From Bacteroidota bacterium (GTDB lineage: Bacteria > Bacteroidota > Bacteroidia > Chitinophagales > Chitinophagaceae), in the NCBI GenBank assembly GCA_005789565.1, contig SXXL01000004.1, positions 1 to 64,000 of the forward strand: 64,000 bases of DNA, read 5' to 3'. Numbering within the stretch: the first letter of the stretch is position 1; every line of letters starts with the position of its first letter. The translations under genes and the position numbers were made by a program. Below the pieces are notes generated by a model that was given only the letters and a program-made list of their open reading frames with translations, had not been told where the DNA came from and ran no database searches. Below are positions 43,053 through 52,042 of this stretch, in pieces.

Positions 43053-44506
43053 CAATAGGGATACTTCCGGTGTAAAAATAGACCGTTTTCACCGAACCGG
43101 TTGACCGAATACTCCAGCCGGAACAAAACATCATAAAACAAGAGGAGATCAAGGCCGAGTCCACCAGAATATTGCCACTGATTGGCCAGTTTCCCACCCA
43201 CCGGCACCTCCGGATCGTACACATATCCGGCTTGCATAAACGCCCGAGACATGAAACGGACCGGTATCCGCATCGGCTCCTTTTTCCGGTGATAATGGAT
43301 CCGGATCGTATGATGCACCCACTGTCGGGTGAGCATGACCCGAGTCAGTCCCCCGGAAAGCCCATCCACCACATTGTACTCGTAGCCGGAAAGAAATTGC
43401 GTGCCGTATCCCAAGAAACGCCGGTTCATAAACGGTTGATCCGAGGGAGATTTCCAACCGGCATAAACACCCCAAGCCCAAGACCACTTCGGAGCGATCG
43501 GCCAAAGCATCATCGCTTTGGCATGCACCTCCCACATCGAAATGGCGGAACCGATTCCCGATCGGGCAACCTGCAGCTGGGCGAGTGGCCCCTTCGTTGG
43601 ATAAGGAAGGTAATCGACCCGCTGATAATTGAGCGTATACTGAAGCCGGGGATAGCGTAGACGAGATACCCCCTTGGGGTAATAATCCGGATTGCGGAGT
43701 CGAACCGTATCAGCGACCCGGTCCTGCATCCACTGAACCCCAAAACTATGACGCGTATTGATCCGAGGTCGGTACTGCAACTCACCAAACACTTGCTCAA
43801 AATGACGAATGAACCGATCCGAATCCCGAAGGAATACCTGCTTATCGTTGACCGTTGCCACATTCACCTCCTTGTTTCGTCCCACCGAAAATCCTACCCG
43901 CAGGCCCCATTTCAGCTGCTTGCCCAAATAAGGCAACTCATACGATAAAGCAAGTTGCTCCGTATACCCCTGATACAGGGTGGCGATCGTTCGATCGGCC
44001 CGGCCGGTGGTATTGTTGAGCAAAAGCTGAGCCCCGAAATTGACCCGGTCCAGACTGGCCCGCTGTTCAAACAACCACTGGTTGAGGTTTCGGTCGATCG
44101 GCTCCACAAAAAATACTGGATAGATATTTATCCGCTCCCGTACCCGAACCTTTACTTGTATGCGGTCGACCGGATTCACACCCGGCACTCCCTCCTGGAT
44201 CGGCAAAAACACACGCGCGGCGGTAACAACCACCTCCTGAAACAACATGGTATTCATCAGGGCACGTTTCGATTCCTCGAACCAGCCATTCAATTCAGAA
44301 ACTTGACAGCTATCGCCCTTTTTAAAAGGCAATTCGCGTAAAATGATGTTCGAACGCGTATGCCTGTTGCCTTCGATGCAGATCGTGTCGACATACACGG
44401 GAGCTGCCGGTTGAGCCGTGAGCCGAGCGGCCGAAAAACATAGGATTAGCAACAGCCAGATTCGGTATCTGACGCCTATATGAAATGGACAAAAGACGCT
44501 ACACAT
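43052..44506 (-). CDS. Outer-membrane barrel protein with N-terminal POTRA-like domain
   Basis: The 484-residue protein has a hydrophobic signal (WLLLILCFSAARLTAQ) and then one POTRA-like unit of about 80 residues: VDTICIEGNRHTRSNIILREL, SCQVSELNGWFEESKRALMNTMLFQEVVV. About 350 residues of alternating strands rich in Tyr and Arg follow. This looks like a small Omp85/TamA-type barrel, but I cannot name it. It overlaps the CBS gene by 8 bp and nadK by one base, so it is embedded in the operon rather than an accidental insertion. A role in outer-membrane protein or lipid delivery is inference. Confidence 0.75.
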   Translation of the reverse strand: MCSVFCPFHIGVRYRIWLLLILCFSAARLTAQPAAPVYVDTICIEGNRHTRSNIILRELPFKKGDSCQVSELNGWFEESKRALMNTMLFQEVVVTAARVFLPIQEGVPGVNPVDRIQVKVRVRERINIYPVFFVEPIDRNLNQWLFEQRASLDRVNFGAQLLLNNTTGRADRTIATLYQGYTEQLALSYELPYLGKQLKWGLRVGFSVGRNKEVNVATVNDKQVFLRDSDRFIRHFEQVFGELQYRPRINTRHSFGVQWMQDRVADTVRLRNPDYYPKGVSRLRYPRLQYTLNYQRVDYLPYPTKGPLAQLQVARSGIGSAISMWEVHAKAMMLWPIAPKWSWAWGVYAGWKSPSDQPFMNRRFLGYGTQFLSGYEYNVVDGLSGGLTRVMLTRQWVHHTIRIHYHRKKEPMRIPVRFMSRAFMQAGYVYDPEVPVGGKLANQWQYSGGLGLDLLLFYDVLFRLEYSVNRFGENGLFLHRKYPY

Positions 44507-45161
44507 TCAGGTAGGTCATGAGGTTGTCGTAGTTGCTGCGCAACTGGTTGGTGTATAATTCCTCCCCGAAGAAACAAACCACGTTGTATTCGTATCGCTG
44601 AAACGTAGCCACGATATCGGAGATCTCCGGTTTATTGATCCGGATGGTAACGGCCAGCTGACCAGTGTCGGGTAAGATCCGGGTATTCAATTGGGTGATC
44701 TGTGCATCGTGGGTTTCAACGAGCCGACTCATCTCGCTGAAGGCATATTGCTTGGGCTCCATCTCCAACACCAGTAATCCTCCCGGCTCCTCGAGTCGCA
44801 GAAAACTGGCCAAGGCCCGAATGAGGTCCGAGGGCAACAGTGTTCCGATCAGCTCCCGTTCGTTGGTGACCACCGGAATAACCGTGAGGTGTTGCTCGGC
44901 TGCCAGCTGAACCCCCATCAGCAAATGATCTTCCGCTTTCACGGAAAGTGGCTGCCAGAGACCGGTCCAATCCTGCAAGAGGGTTTGATCGTCCTCCACA
45001 CACTGCAAAGACGATTCACTGATCAATCCCACATAGTCCACCCCTTCCACGATGGGAAGATGGAGTACCTGATGATCGGCCATTACGTTGAGGGCCTGAA
45101 ACACGGTATCGGTTGGCCGCAGGAACGGAAGGGTCTGGGATAGCAATTGACGACAAAGCAT
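44499..45161 (-). CDS. CBS-domain protein
   Basis: The 220-residue protein has two CBS domains (about 1-60 and 75-135), which bind adenosine nucleotides and regulate partners: VFQALNVMADHQVLHLPIVEG and LTVIPVVTNERELIGTLLPSDLI. A C-terminal ACT-like stretch with RILPDTGQLAVTIRINKPEISDIVATFQRY follows. A CBS protein upstream of nadK is the usual Bacteroidota arrangement. There is a -7 box TAATTTTG 17 nt before the ATG. Confidence 0.85.
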   Translation of the reverse strand: MLCRQLLSQTLPFLRPTDTVFQALNVMADHQVLHLPIVEGVDYVGLISESSLQCVEDDQTLLQDWTGLWQPLSVKAEDHLLMGVQLAAEQHLTVIPVVTNERELIGTLLPSDLIRALASFLRLEEPGGLLVLEMEPKQYAFSEMSRLVETHDAQITQLNTRILPDTGQLAVTIRINKPEISDIVATFQRYEYNVVCFFGEELYTNQLRSNYDNLMTYLNV

Positions 45162-45178
45162 GGTGGAAATGACTGACC

Positions 45179-45186
45179 CAAAATTA
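45179..45186 (-). promoter_or_regulatory. -7 promoter box of the CBS-OMP-nadK unit
   Basis: TAATTTTG on the minus strand is an exact match and ends 17 nt before the start codon. Confidence 0.55.
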
Positions 45187-45209
45187 CGGGAGAGCGGTCA
45201 AGCTACGCG

Positions 45210-45986
45210 TTACTGTGAAACAGCCGGGTCCGGAAATTTTTGCAAGAAGCGCTCCAGGATGACATTGAATTCGGCAGGGACCTCCATCATGGGGGCATGT
45301 CCGCATTTATCGATAAAGTAAAGCTCGCTGTTGGGGATGAGGCGATTGAACTCCTTTCCCACGAAGGGCGGCGTAATGGTATCGTTGTTGCCCCAGATCA
45401 GTAAAGTGGGTAATTGGATCTTGGACAGATCCTCCCCCAGGTTGTTGCGGATGGCACTTTTGGCCAGGGCAATGATCTTGATGACCTTGAGGCGGTTGTT
45501 GGTGATGCTGAATACTTCGTCCACCAACTCCTTGGTAGCCGTCGCCGGGTCATAGAACGTCTGCTCCGTCTTTTTTTTGATGTATTCGTAATCTCCTCGC
45601 TTGGGATAACTGTCGCCCATACCATTTTCGAATAAACCCGAGCTCCCGGTCAGGATCAACGAGCGGACGCGGTCGGTATGTTTGAGTACATGCACCAAGG
45701 CTACGTGCCCGCCCAGCGAATTGCCCATCAGGTGCACCTCCCTCAACTCAAGGGTCTCGAGAAATTTATGCAGATACTTGGCCAATCCCCCGACGGAAGT
45801 ATGCAGCAGATCCAAGTCCAACAAAGGCATCTGCGGCACGATCACCCGATGGGTTCGTTTAAAATGTTCAATGACGCCGGAAAAATTGGCGAGGTTCCCG
45901 AATAATCCGTGCAGCAGCACCAAAGGCTGGCCGGCACCTTCATCGATGAAGTGATACTTCTTGATCTCCTGAATCTGGTAAGACAT
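45210..45986 (-). CDS. Alpha/beta hydrolase
   Basis: The 258-residue protein is a classical alpha/beta hydrolase with LLHGLFGNLANFSG (oxyanion hole), the nucleophile elbow LMGNSLGGHVAL, LLIWGNNDTITP for the acid and FIDKCGHAPMMEVP for the catalytic His. There is no signal peptide, so it is cytoplasmic. It resembles meta-cleavage-product hydrolase or esterase types, but the substrate is unknown. A TATTTTAG box lies 25 nt upstream. Confidence 0.85.
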   Translation of the reverse strand: MSYQIQEIKKYHFIDEGAGQPLVLLHGLFGNLANFSGVIEHFKRTHRVIVPQMPLLDLDLLHTSVGGLAKYLHKFLETLELREVHLMGNSLGGHVALVHVLKHTDRVRSLILTGSSGLFENGMGDSYPKRGDYEYIKKKTEQTFYDPATATKELVDEVFSITNNRLKVIKIIALAKSAIRNNLGEDLSKIQLPTLLIWGNNDTITPPFVGKEFNRLIPNSELYFIDKCGHAPMMEVPAEFNVILERFLQKFPDPAVSQ

Positions 45987-46070
45987 ACTAACTGAAGGGT
46001 AAACCCTTATCGCTAAAATAGACTTTTTACCCCAAACGAGACGGAAACATATAATAGGATAAAATGAATT

Positions 46071-46613
46071 CTACCGCAAAGAGGTGATCGTGGGATGTGC
46101 CGAAAAATACTGGTCGAGTGTATCGAATACCTCGCGGCCACCGGGGATCCATTGGTTCAACCGCTCAAATCCTTCTTTAAAGATGGGTTGGATGCGCTGA
46201 ATGTAGATGGATTCCTGACCCTCCGCCGCCGTAACCACGCCAGCCCATTGCAGACCCTGAATGACCGCGGCCGTTACGCTCAGCAACAACAAACTATACA
46301 AAACGGCCCCGGCCATGCGGTTGAAGGTGCCCATTTGAGCCAGCTCCAGCATGCTTTCCAAGGCCTTTGCTCCAAGCCTGATCAACAGGATTACACCTAA
46401 TAGGATCAGTAAAAACGACAGGATCGGCAACCACCGATCGGAGACCGATATCCGTTGTCCCAACCAAGCCGCCACGATAGCGGAAAATTTGAAAGCAAAG
46501 AAAATACCGACCCAAAGTGATAAAAAGGAGAAGACGGCCAGGATCAATCCCCGCTGATACCCGAGGTAAATGGCCGCTAACACCAACAAAACGATCAACA
46601 GGTCAATACCCAT
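46071..46613 (-). CDS. cvpA: CvpA-family membrane protein
   Basis: The 180-residue protein has four membrane helices (residues 3-22, 24-48, 62-85, 100-120) and the CvpA-type beginning DLLIVLLVLAAIYLGYQRGLI. CvpA is linked to colicin V production and bile or envelope stress in other bacteria; the mechanism is unclear. The soluble tail has FDTLDQYFSAHPTI. It starts 15 bp after the yqeY-like gene and is probably cotranscribed. Confidence 0.85.
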   Translation of the reverse strand: MGIDLLIVLLVLAAIYLGYQRGLILAVFSFLSLWVGIFFAFKFSAIVAAWLGQRISVSDRWLPILSFLLILLGVILLIRLGAKALESMLELAQMGTFNRMAGAVLYSLLLLSVTAAVIQGLQWAGVVTAAEGQESIYIQRIQPIFKEGFERLNQWIPGGREVFDTLDQYFSAHPTITSLR

Positions 46614-46628
46614 AGAAAAAGAGAAGGA

Positions 46629-47084
46629 TTATTGTTCGGATAACATTTGCTTGACCAAGGCCGACAAGGTTCTTCCATCCACTTTTCCGGCAAAGGCCTT
46701 GTTCGCGGCACCCATTACCTTGCCCATGTCGGCGGGAGATTGTGCCCCCACCTCCAAAAGGATCTGTTTCAAGCCAGATCGCAATTCATCTTCCGACATC
46801 GGCTTGGGCAAGAACCGTTCGATCACGGCGATCTCCTCCGCTTCTTTGACCGCCAACTCGGGACGATTCTGCTGTTGAAAGATCTCCAACGAATCCTTTC
46901 GCTGTTTCACCAATTTTTGCAAGAGTTTGATCTCCGCCGCTTCCTCCAACTCCTCGGTCGCACCCTCAGCTGTTTTAGCCAACAAGATCGCGGCTTTGAT
47001 GGCACGAAGGCTGCGCAGAGCGGCCTCATCTTTGTTCAGCATGGCTGTCTTCAGAGCAACCATGACGTCTTTTTCCAACGACAT
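46629..47084 (-). CDS. GatB/YqeY-domain protein
   Basis: The 151-residue protein is a complete stand-alone YqeY domain: an N-terminal helix DVMVALKTAMLNKDEAALRSLRAIKAAIL, a central pair of helices, the block FLPKPMSEDELRSGLKQIL and MGKVMGAANKAFAGKVDGRTLSALVKQ at the C-terminus. These resemble the tail of the tRNA-dependent amidotransferase GatB. Its function is not established. It lies 3 bp after gldC. Confidence 0.9.
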   Translation of the reverse strand: MSLEKDVMVALKTAMLNKDEAALRSLRAIKAAILLAKTAEGATEELEEAAEIKLLQKLVKQRKDSLEIFQQQNRPELAVKEAEEIAVIERFLPKPMSEDELRSGLKQILLEVGAQSPADMGKVMGAANKAFAGKVDGRTLSALVKQMLSEQ

Positions 47085-47087
47085 ATA

Positions 47088-47441
47088 CTAAGCTTTATTA
47101 TTGGCTAATTGTTTGGCGCGAAACGTTTCATAGAATGTTTTGGCAAAAGTCTTCAACTGCTCCACCTGATCGGCATACTGCGTCGCTCGTCCGTAGGTAT
47201 CGGCCATGGTCATCAAGGTCTGATAATAAAAATCCGCCATTTCATCCACCATCATCTGCTGTGTCCACAGGTCGATACGCAGCGCCGCCTTGTCGGATCC
47301 ATCCCAAAAAGAGATCATCATGGCTTTCGCTTTTTGGAACTGCCCCTCGCCCGCATCACTGGCGGCCCATTGAATGTCGGTTGGTACTCGCTTTTCGTCC
47401 AGTCCCACCTGAATGGTGATCGTTGATTGTTGCATATACAA
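47088..47441 (-). CDS. gldC: Gliding-motility protein GldC
   Basis: GldC is a small soluble protein of unknown biochemical role conserved across Bacteroidota. The 117-residue product has STITIQVGLDEKRVPTDIQW, KAMMISFWDGSDKAALRIDLWTQQMMVDEMADFYYQTLMTMADTY and a Lys-rich tail. These match GldC along the whole length. Starts at 47441 or 47435 are both possible; the second gives MQQSTIT, close to the family's usual beginning. It begins a four-gene run with yqeY-like, cvpA and possibly the hydrolase. Confidence 0.9.
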   Translation of the reverse strand: MYMQQSTITIQVGLDEKRVPTDIQWAASDAGEGQFQKAKAMMISFWDGSDKAALRIDLWTQQMMVDEMADFYYQTLMTMADTYGRATQYADQVEQLKTFAKTFYETFRAKQLANNKA

Positions 47442-47461
47442 AATTGAATGGCAAAGCTAAC

Positions 47462-48592
47462 TCAATCCCGCTGCGCGGCCGCCAGCAAGGTCGACCAAAG
47501 AAGGGTCGCCGATCTCTTCCAGCTGAATTGGCCAGCCCGCTCCCGGCCCGAAGCAATCAGCCGGCGTCGCAAGGATTCGTCCACATACAGCCGATTCATC
47601 TGCTCGGCCAGGGAGGCGGGGTCCTGCGGATCGGCATACAAGGCCGCGTCGCCGGCGATCTCCTGCATCGAGGTACCGGCACTGGTAATGACGGGCACCG
47701 CCGATTGCATCGCCTCCAACACGGGCACGCCAAATCCCTCATAGAAAGAAGGATAAACCATCGCATAGGCCGAGGCGGTGAGTCCGGTTAACTCCGCCAA
47801 CGGCAGATAGCCCGTTAACACCACGTCGGAGCGGTATTTGTAGGTCATCAACAACTTCTGAAAATCGCCCGAATGCCAGGCCATCCGCCCCGCCAACACC
47901 AACTTATACCCGTTCTGCTGTCTTTTTTTGAACAACGAGAATGCCTTCAGCAAGCCGATCAGATTCTTTCTCGGATGAATGGCACCGGTATACAGAAAAT
48001 ATTCCTTTCCCTCGGTGTAACGGTTTTTGATCGCGGCTTTTTCGCTGTCGGAGGACGGCTGAAAATCCGGTTTGGCAGCATTATAAATGACATCGATCGA
48101 ATCGGGCGAAACACCATAGCGATCGATCAGTTCTTTTTTGGAGGTTTCGGAAACGGTCGCTACCCGCTGGACTTTCTGCAGGAATTTCGGGGTACGGTTA
48201 ACATAAAACCGACGGATGGCGGCGGGAAACCAATTCCGCTGTTGTAAAAAAGCGAGGTCGTGAACGACCAGACACTGCGGGGTATTGGTTCGAAGGGAGG
48301 CGATGCCATCGGGCGATACAAACAGATCGGCCTTTAATTGTTGGAGCAGGATGGGCAGACGCCAATCGTACCACCAGGTCCAGAGCCAAGGATGCCGCGC
48401 GGGGGGACCTATAACCTTCACTTTTACGCCATCCGGTAAGGCTGGCAAACCCACGGGTTGTCGATCGAATAGGAGCCAGAATTCATGCTCGGGATGTGCC
48501 TTTAAGAGGTGGAGAAAGACCTGCTCGGTGAAATACCCATAGCCTTCCAGCCGGTCGGGCATCCAAAAACGGGCATTCACAACGATACGCAT
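47462..48592 (-). CDS. Glycosyltransferase, GT4 family
   Basis: The 376-residue protein has the GT-B fold of family GT4: VVNARFWMPDRLEGYGYF at the N-terminus, the glycine-rich acceptor loop, GAIHPRKNLIGLLKAFSLF, and the donor-binding block YPSFYEGFGVPVLEAMQSAVPVITS with the conserved E-x7-E. It resembles mannosyl-type enzymes, but the sugar cannot be named. The ATG at 48592 is preferred because a -7 box ends 6 nt upstream; the longer frame to 48658 begins before it. Confidence 0.88.
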   Translation of the reverse strand: MRIVVNARFWMPDRLEGYGYFTEQVFLHLLKAHPEHEFWLLFDRQPVGLPALPDGVKVKVIGPPARHPWLWTWWYDWRLPILLQQLKADLFVSPDGIASLRTNTPQCLVVHDLAFLQQRNWFPAAIRRFYVNRTPKFLQKVQRVATVSETSKKELIDRYGVSPDSIDVIYNAAKPDFQPSSDSEKAAIKNRYTEGKEYFLYTGAIHPRKNLIGLLKAFSLFKKRQQNGYKLVLAGRMAWHSGDFQKLLMTYKYRSDVVLTGYLPLAELTGLTASAYAMVYPSFYEGFGVPVLEAMQSAVPVITSAGTSMQEIAGDAALYADPQDPASLAEQMNRLYVDESLRRRLIASGRERAGQFSWKRSATLLWSTLLAAAQRD

Positions 48593-48598
48593 GCGGGG

Positions 48599-48606
48599 CA
48601 AAGGTA
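48599..48606 (-). promoter_or_regulatory. -7 promoter box of the glycosyltransferase gene
   Basis: TACCTTTG on the minus strand is exact and ends 6 nt before the ATG, predicting a nearly leaderless mRNA. Confidence 0.6.
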
Positions 48607-48641
48607 GTCCCCCGCCTGCCCAAACGACCCCGGAGAATCCG

Positions 48642-48649
48642 TATATTTG
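48642..48649 (+). promoter_or_regulatory. -7 promoter box of the DUF4290 gene
   Basis: TATATTTG is exact and ends 17 nt before the ATG. Confidence 0.55.
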
Positions 48650-48666
48650 TCCTTTCACAAGCTTTT

Positions 48667-49323
48667 ATGGAATATAATACCAGTCGCAATCACCTGATGA
48701 TGCGGGAGTACGGTCGTCACATCCAACGAATGGTGGAGCATATCCTGACCATCGAGGAGACGGAGAAGCGGCAAAAAAATGCCCAGGTCATCGTAGAGAC
48801 CATGGGAATACTCAATCCGCAGCTTAAGAACGTAGAGGACTATAAACAGAAGTTCTGGGATCACCTGTTCGAGATCTCCGATTTCACGCTGGAGGTCAAA
48901 TCCCCTTACCCCATACCCACCCGGGAAGAGGCTCAGGCCCGGCCCAAACCCCTGCCCTATCCCAAGCGTCATCCACGCTATACCCACCTGGGTAAGAACC
49001 TGGAACTGGTGATCCAAAAAGCCCTGGAGGCCGAGGACACCGACAAGAAGCAGGGCTTTGCCAATGCGATCGCCTATTATATGAAACTGGCCTATAACAC
49101 GTGGCACAAGGAGCTGGTGGCCGACGACGTGATCCAAAGTGAAATGAATGTGCTGACGGACGGACAACTCACCTTCACCAACACCCCGTACGTCAAGGCC
49201 TACCGGATGCAACCGGAGGGACGAGGCGGCGGTGGATACGGCAAGAGAGGAAAATTTCAGCAGCGTGGCGGAGGCGGTGGCCGTCGCGACATGCGTGGCG
49301 GATTCAAAAAGAAACGCTACTGA
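48667..49323 (+). CDS. DUF4290-family protein
   Basis: The 218-residue protein matches DUF4290, a Bacteroidota-specific family of unknown function. It has MEYNTSRNHLMMREYGRHIQ at the start, a helical body with NPQLKNVEDYKQKFWDHLFEIS and a PYPIP linker. The last 35 residues are Gly/Arg/Lys-rich (GGGGYGKRGKFQQRGGGGG-type), as in RNA-binding RGG tails. It precedes gmk by 31 bp in the same direction, a common arrangement, so a link to nucleotide or RNA metabolism is possible but unproven. Confidence 0.85.
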   Translation: MEYNTSRNHLMMREYGRHIQRMVEHILTIEETEKRQKNAQVIVETMGILNPQLKNVEDYKQKFWDHLFEISDFTLEVKSPYPIPTREEAQARPKPLPYPKRHPRYTHLGKNLELVIQKALEAEDTDKKQGFANAIAYYMKLAYNTWHKELVADDVIQSEMNVLTDGQLTFTNTPYVKAYRMQPEGRGGGGYGKRGKFQQRGGGGGRRDMRGGFKKKRY

Positions 49324-49354
49324 TCCCTGCCCCCCCATCGATCTTTTATCGAAC

Positions 49355-49942
49355 ATGGACCTTCCCCGAAATAAGATCATCATCATAGCCGCTCCCTCCG
49401 GAGCCGGCAAAACCTCGATCGTCCGATACCTGCTCGAAAAAATGCCGGACCAATTGGCCTTCTCCGTGTCCTGCACCACCCGTGCACCCCGCCCTGGCGA
49501 AACAGACGGGAAAGAATACTACTTCATCCCCGTAACGGAATTTGAAAAAAAGATCTCAGAAGGATCCCTGGCCGAATGGGAGATGGTTTACCCCGGAAAA
49601 TATTACGGCACCCCGGTGAGCGAACTGGAGCGCATCTGGCAGATGGGGAAGACCCCATTGCTGGATATTGATGTTAAAGGGGGACTCAACATTCGCAGAC
49701 GATATCCGGCATCCAGCCTGGCCATTTTCATTGAGCCCCCCTCGCTGGAAGAACTCTCCCGCCGCCTGCAGGCCAGGGGCACCGAAAACCCGGAGTCATT
49801 AACCGCCCGAATTGAAAAAGCCGGCTACGAGATGAGTTTCAAAAACGAGTTCGACCAGGTGGTCCTCAATGAAGATCTGCCGACGGCCTGCCGCGAAACG
49901 GAAAAATGGGTTCGTACCTTTCTACAAGCACCTGCCCCATGA
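49355..49942 (+). CDS. gmk: Guanylate kinase
   Basis: Gmk phosphorylates GMP to GDP. The 195-residue protein has the P-loop IIAAPSGAGKTSIVRYL, the GMP-binding SVSCTTRAPRPGETDGKEYYF and the DIDVKGGLNIRRRYP block. The ATG at 49355 puts the P-loop at the usual position; a longer frame overlaps DUF4290 out of frame. Its stop overlaps the next start (ATGA). Confidence 0.96.
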   Translation: MDLPRNKIIIIAAPSGAGKTSIVRYLLEKMPDQLAFSVSCTTRAPRPGETDGKEYYFIPVTEFEKKISEGSLAEWEMVYPGKYYGTPVSELERIWQMGKTPLLDIDVKGGLNIRRRYPASSLAIFIEPPSLEELSRRLQARGTENPESLTARIEKAGYEMSFKNEFDQVVLNEDLPTACRETEKWVRTFLQAPAP

Positions 49943-51180
49943 ACACCTGGCTACTTTTTCTGATAACCCTTTCGGGTTTGGCCTTGCTCGCCGGACTGGA
50001 AATGGCATTCTACAGCGCCAACCGAATGGCCTTGGAAATCAAGAGACGCTCCTTTCCGCAGGCAGTGAAAAGATTGGAGCCATTCTTGCAATCGCCCGCA
50101 CGGCTGCTGGGCACCACCCTGGTGGGCACCCAACTGCTGCTGGTTCTATTAGCCTTGCAGATCAACGATGTCATGCAACCATTGTGGTCGTACGCCCGGG
50201 TTGAATCGAACATGCTGAAATTATTGATCGAGATTCTGCTCACCACACTATTGGTACTCCTCCTGGCCGAGTTCATCCCCCGGGCCTATTTCCGCTCGCG
50301 CGGAGAAAATGCCTTGATCCGGTTCTCGGGATTCCTCCACCGGGCCCATCAACTGCTCTTCCCCATCGCGGCCGCCACCATCGATGCAGCCGAATGGTTG
50401 CTGCGACAGGTATTCGATGTACGGATCCGGGAGAAAAAAGAGCCCCTGAAACGAAGCGACCTCAAACACCTTTTCCAAACGCCCCTTCCGGAAGAGTCGG
50501 ATGAGCTGCAGGCCCAACTCATCGAGAACGCCCAGGAATTACCCAAGATCAAAGTCCGGGAATGTTTGATCCCCCGCAAAGAGATCATCGGCGTACCCCG
50601 CCACACCAGCGTCGAGCAGGTCCGCAAACGTTTCATCGAAACACAGCTCAGCAAACTGATCGTATATGAGAAGGACATCGATCACATCGTCGGGTATGTG
50701 CATCAGTTAGACCTGTTCCAAAACCCGCAACAGCTGGATGCGATCATCCTGCCCATCCCGGCCATTCCCGAGAGCATGAGTGCCACGCGTCTCATCAGTC
50801 AATTCACCCGCGAACGGAAAAGCATCGCCTGGGTCGTGGATGAGTTTGGCGGCACCGCCGGGATCGTTACCATGGAAGATGTACTGGAAGAACTCTTCGG
50901 GGAGATCCGCGATGAGTTCGATACCGAGGACCTGGTCGAAAAACAACTGGGCGAACGGGAGTTTATTTTTTCGGGACGGCTGGAACTCGACTACCTCTCC
51001 GATAAATACGACTTCACCTTCGATCACGAAGAGGCCGAAACCCTCTCGGGTTACATCATCAACCACCACGATACGATCCCCCGACAAAAAGAACGGATCA
51101 TCATCGATGAATATGAATTTGAAGTGCTGCAGGTGACCGACACTCGGATCGAATTGGTCCGCATGAAACGGCTCTCCTAG
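49939..51180 (+). CDS. CNNM/CorC-type membrane protein (hemolysin family, GldE-like)
   Basis: The 413-residue protein has an N-terminal CNNM domain of four helices (about 1-150) with GLEMAFYSANRMALEIKRR, then a CBS pair (about 195-320) with VRECLIPRKEIIGVPRHTSVEQVR and IAWVVDEFGGTAGIVTMEDVLEELFG. A CorC_HlyC C-terminal domain (about 335-410) follows with FSGRLELDYLSDKYDF. The family includes Mg/Co transporters and the gliding protein GldE; which role applies here is open. It is coupled to gmk by a 4-bp overlap. Confidence 0.85.
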   Translation: MNTWLLFLITLSGLALLAGLEMAFYSANRMALEIKRRSFPQAVKRLEPFLQSPARLLGTTLVGTQLLLVLLALQINDVMQPLWSYARVESNMLKLLIEILLTTLLVLLLAEFIPRAYFRSRGENALIRFSGFLHRAHQLLFPIAAATIDAAEWLLRQVFDVRIREKKEPLKRSDLKHLFQTPLPEESDELQAQLIENAQELPKIKVRECLIPRKEIIGVPRHTSVEQVRKRFIETQLSKLIVYEKDIDHIVGYVHQLDLFQNPQQLDAIILPIPAIPESMSATRLISQFTRERKSIAWVVDEFGGTAGIVTMEDVLEELFGEIRDEFDTEDLVEKQLGEREFIFSGRLELDYLSDKYDFTFDHEEAETLSGYIINHHDTIPRQKERIIIDEYEFEVLQVTDTRIELVRMKRLS

Positions 51181-51185
51181 CACTG

Positions 51186-51193
51186 TATCTTTG
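51186..51193 (+). promoter_or_regulatory. -7 promoter box of tatC
   Basis: TATCTTTG is exact and ends 6 nt before the ATG at 51200. The frame's earlier TTG lies within the box, so the ATG is the start. Confidence 0.6.
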
Positions 51194-51199
51194 CCCGCC

Positions 51200-52042
51200 A
51201 TGGCCCTACTGGATTTTTTCAACCGCCGCACGCCCGATCCGCAAACGGAGATGAGCTTCCTGGACCACCTGGAGGAACTTCGCTGGCATATCATCCGGTC
51301 GGTGGTTGCAATGCTGATCTGCGCCATCTTCGTTTTCGCCTATTCCGATTATGTGGTCGACGACGTGCTGTTCGCCCCCACCCGCCCGGACTTCATCTCC
51401 GCACAATGGCTGTGTCGGATCGGACAACAGATCGGTATCGGACAAGTACTCTGCTTCGAACCGGTCAAGACCCAGTTCCTCGAAACGACCATGACCGGAC
51501 AATTCATCGCCTCCTTCACCCTGGCCCTCATCGGCGGATTCATCCTCTCGTTCCCCTACATCTTCTGGGAATTCTGGCGCTTCATTCGACCCGCTCTCTC
51601 CGAACAAGAAAAGAAAAAAACGCGCGGCGTGATCTTCTGGGTTTCACTGCTATTCTTCACCGGGGTGCTCTTCGGATATTTCATCCTCACGCCCTTCATG
51701 GTCAATTTCTACTTCAATTACAAATTGAGCAGTCAGATCGTGATCATGCCCTCCTTCTCCGACTATCTGGAAAACCTGATCTATACCACGGCCGGAGTCG
51801 GTGTGCTGTTTCAAATGCCCCTGCTGGTCATGCTACTGGCCCGCATCGGCATCGTCTCCGCCGCCTTTCTCCGCCACTACCGCCGACACGCGTTCGTGAT
51901 CATCCTGATCGCGGCCGCCATCATCACACCCTCCACCGACCCGTTCAGCCTCACCATCGTGACCATCCCGCTGTACCTGCTGTTCGAAGCAAGTATCATT
52001 CTGGCCGGAAGGGTGAAGCGGGAAGAGGAGGAGTGGAGTTAG
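51200..52042 (+). CDS. tatC: Sec-independent protein translocase TatC
   Basis: TatC is the receptor of the twin-arginine pathway that exports folded proteins. The 280-residue protein has six membrane helices and the signature MSFLDHLEELRWHIIRSVVAML at residues 17-38 with the conserved Glu pair that binds the signal peptide. It also has FILSFPYIFWEFWRFIRPALSEQEKKKTR and AAIITPSTDPFSL. tatA is not in the window. The stop TAG lies at the start of a heptamer repeat. Confidence 0.96.
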   Translation: MALLDFFNRRTPDPQTEMSFLDHLEELRWHIIRSVVAMLICAIFVFAYSDYVVDDVLFAPTRPDFISAQWLCRIGQQIGIGQVLCFEPVKTQFLETTMTGQFIASFTLALIGGFILSFPYIFWEFWRFIRPALSEQEKKKTRGVIFWVSLLFFTGVLFGYFILTPFMVNFYFNYKLSSQIVIMPSFSDYLENLIYTTAGVGVLFQMPLLVMLLARIGIVSAAFLRHYRRHAFVIILIAAAIITPSTDPFSLTIVTIPLYLLFEASIILAGRVKREEEEWS

